Shown: positions 62,280 through 64,000 of the stretch, piece by piece | How the letters are laid out: each line of letters begins with the position of its first letter | Position numbering within the stretch: position 1 is the first letter of the stretch | From: Gemmatimonadota bacterium | Lineage (GTDB): Bacteria > Gemmatimonadota > Gemmatimonadetes > Gemmatimonadales > GWC2-71-9 | Reading direction: 5' to 3' | NCBI GenBank assembly: GCA_003169895.1 | Contig: PNAE01000008.1 | Location: forward strand, 1-64,000 | Length of the DNA: 64,000 nucleotides | Made by a program: the position numbers and the translations under genes | The notes under the pieces: generated by a model | Database searches by the model: none | What the model was told of the DNA's origin: nothing | What the model saw: the letters and a program-made list of their open reading frames with translations, nothing else

Positions 62280-64000
62280 TCACTCCGCTCGAACCAGGAA
62301 GACGGCGTCGCTGCCGAAGAGGTCACGCAGGGCGCGGAGCGTTGCCTCCTCCGCACCAATCCGCAACCGGCGCGACCGTAGCCGGGCCGAACCGCCGTTG
62401 CCGTCGGACCAGTCAATATAGAGCGGCGCCGGACCAGGGTGGGCCTCGCAGACGCGGGCGACGGCCTGCACCGCCTCCCAGGGCGGCTCTGACGGTGCCA
62501 CCCAGCGAATCGCCACCCCGAGCGAACCGGACGCTTCCATTTCGGCCAGGTCACGGGCGGCTTCGATCACGAACGGGGCCTGATCCTCGCCCCGGTCACG
62601 CAGCGAGTACCCGCCCGTAAGCATCAGCGCCCGGTCGGCATGGATCGCCTGATTGAGCTTCGCCCATGCGTCCGGGAATACGATGGCCTCGGCGGTGCCG
62701 TGAAAGTCTTCGATCGTGATCCGGGCGTACTCCTTGCCGGACTTCTTGGAGATCTGTCGCTTCACGCCGGTCACCACGACCGCGATCGCCACCGGGCGCT
62801 CGTCCCATTGGCCGAGCGTGGCCGTGGTGCGCGTGCCCACCAGTTCGACGATCGCGCGGTACCGTTCCAGCGGGTGGCCCGAGATGAAGAACCCGAGGAT
62901 CTCCTTTTCCTTCGCCAGCCGCTCCGCTTCGGTCCACGGCGCCACATCCGGCAGGGGATGCTCCACCGGCATCGCGGCGATCGCCCCGCCGAACAGCGAG
63001 GCCTGGCCGGCCGCGATCTCCTGTTGCAGCAGCTGCGACTCGCCCAGCGCCTGGTCGAGGGCCGCGCCCAGTTGCGCCCGGTGTCCGAACGCGTCGCAGG
63101 CGCCCGCGGCGATGAGCGATTCGAGCACCCGCTTGTTGCAGAGCCGCACGTCGACGCGCTCGACAAAGTCATACAATGACTTGAACCTGCCGCCGCGTCG
63201 CGCAGCGATGATCGACTCGATGGCGCCCGCCCCGACGTTGCGCACCGCACCGAGGCCGAAGCGGATCCGCTTGTCACCCACGACGGTGAACTTGAATCCC
63301 GATTCGGCGACGTCCGGCGGCAGGACGGTGATTCCCAGCTCCCGCGCCTCGTTGATATAGCGTACGACATTGTCGGTCGACCCGATCTCGCTCGACAGCA
63401 ATGCCGCCATGAACTCGGCGGGATGGTGCGTCTTGAGCCACGCCGTCTGGTACGACAGCACCGAGTACGCGACCGAGTGCGCCTTGGGAAAACCGTAGCG
63501 GCCGAAGGTCACGAGTTGTGCGGTCAGTTCATCGACGAACTTGGCCGGGTGACCAAGCGCTTTCGCGCGCTCGACAAATCGGGCAAGCTCCTTCTTGAGC
63601 TTGTCCGCGTCCTTTTTCCCTACCGCCTGGCGGAGCACGTCGGCCTCGCCAAGGGTGAAGCCCGCGATCAGATTGGCGATCCGCATCACCTGTTCCTGAT
63701 AGGTGATGACGCCGTAGGTTGGCGCCAGCGTTTCGGCGAGGCTGGGATGCAAGAACGTGACGGGTTCCTGGCCGAGCTTCCGCTTGATGTACACGAGATG
63801 CGTCCCTGCATCGAGCGGTCCAGGGCGCATCAGGGCGTTCGACGCCACCAGATCGTCGAACCGGTCACATTTCAAGTTGCGCAGCATGTCGGTGGCAAGG
63901 GCGGATTCGAACTGGAAGATCCCGGCTGTGCGCCCGGCGCGCAGCAGGTCATACACCTTGGGGTCGTCCAGCGAAAGCGCCGCCATGTCCGGCCTGGTGC
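62280..64000 (-). CDS. dnaE: DNA polymerase III subunit alpha, C-terminal part (5' end outside window)
   Basis: The frame runs in from the right edge and ends at 62280; about 573 residues are seen. Conserved segments: GIFQFES, LVASNALMRPGPLDAG, TYGVITYQEQVMRIANLIAGFTLGEADVLRQAVGKKD, GRYGFPKAHSVAYSVLSYQTAWLKTHHPAEFMAALL, FGLGAVRNVGAGAIESI, then an OB-fold (VVTGVKRQISKKSGKEYARITIEDFHGTAEAIVFP). Catalytic Asp residues are in the missing part. Main replicative polymerase, DnaE1 type by the OB-fold placement. Confidence 0.96.
   Translation of the reverse strand, partial: TRPDMAALSLDDPKVYDLLRAGRTAGIFQFESALATDMLRNLKCDRFDDLVASNALMRPGPLDAGTHLVYIKRKLGQEPVTFLHPSLAETLAPTYGVITYQEQVMRIANLIAGFTLGEADVLRQAVGKKDADKLKKELARFVERAKALGHPAKFVDELTAQLVTFGRYGFPKAHSVAYSVLSYQTAWLKTHHPAEFMAALLSSEIGSTDNVVRYINEARELGITVLPPDVAESGFKFTVVGDKRIRFGLGAVRNVGAGAIESIIAARRGGRFKSLYDFVERVDVRLCNKRVLESLIAAGACDAFGHRAQLGAALDQALGESQLLQQEIAAGQASLFGGAIAAMPVEHPLPDVAPWTEAERLAKEKEILGFFISGHPLERYRAIVELVGTRTTATLGQWDERPVAIAVVVTGVKRQISKKSGKEYARITIEDFHGTAEAIVFPDAWAKLNQAIHADRALMLTGGYSLRDRGEDQAPFVIEAARDLAEMEASGSLGVAIRWVAPSEPPWEAVQAVARVCEAHPGPAPLYIDWSDGNGGSARLRSRRLRIGAEEATLRALRDLFGSDAVFLVRAE

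Overview
The window looks like chromosome of a GC-rich, LPS-bearing aerobic or facultative bacterium. I infer Gemmatimonadota from the gene mix: lipoprotein-rich content, a clade II-type nos cluster, NirK, multiheme cytochromes, a Kdo transferase and an ATP synthase F1 operon. No rRNA or species marker is present, so this is inference.

Region 1 (1-12.9 kb) is accessory DNA, visibly less GC-rich than the rest. It holds two genomic islands stacked at the 3' end of a tRNA-Pro gene (12817-12891). The intact inner island runs from a tRNA-Pro fragment at 6179 to the tRNA and carries a tyrosine integrase, an excisionase-like protein, small HTH proteins, and a lipoprotein plus subtilase pair. The outer, older island runs off the left edge. 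It carries a second lipoprotein plus subtilase pair, further two-module lipoproteins, a response regulator and broken genes, and it ends in what looks like an integrase 3' tail. Both islands place a small lipoprotein exactly 42 nt upstream of a subtilase lipoprotein.

Region 2 (13-24.7 kb) is housekeeping: a selenium-binding-type protein, five tRNAs, a sigma-70 factor, a NUDIX hydrolase, atpA-atpG-atpD-atpC with a perfect TGTGA-N6-TCACA palindrome at the promoter, two outer-membrane proteins and Kdo transferase. Several intergenic gaps carry locus-specific 7-bp tandem repeats that fold into hairpins.

Region 3 (24.8-35.5 kb) is the most striking. A DosS-type GAF histidine kinase and an OmpR-type regulator sit beside a Cyc2-like fused cytochrome-porin. 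Next to it is a convergent operon of a nine-heme lipoprotein, a membrane NapC-like domain fused to a multiheme array (20 heme sites), an outer-membrane barrel, and a 16-heme cytochrome. Together these look like a quinone-to-cell-surface electron conduit. TTCATC direct repeats at 11 or 22 bp spacing precede the regulator gene, the Cyc2-like gene, a small Tat ORF and the multiheme operon, suggesting one regulon.

Region 4 (35.7-45.5 kb) holds a translationally coupled set (60-aa membrane protein, tyrosine-decarboxylase-like enzyme, nitronate monooxygenase-like enzyme, TPC-type P1B ATPase) behind an L,D-transpeptidase, then a LOG/membrane protein/MgtC set. Region 5 (45.6-55.1 kb) is nitrogen-oxide respiration: NirK, a DUF2249 protein, a Crp/Fnr regulator, a cupin, an oxidase-like membrane protein, then nosZ, a membrane protein, nosD, nosF, nosY and a cupredoxin lipoprotein, with Crp-type palindromes at the regulator/cupin and nosZ promoters. 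Region 6 (55.1-64 kb) contains a CPBP protease, a DsbA-like protein, TPM, nucleotidyltransferase and LemA genes, and a minus-strand dnaE-accA-ricT-metG set, with dnaE cut by the window edge.
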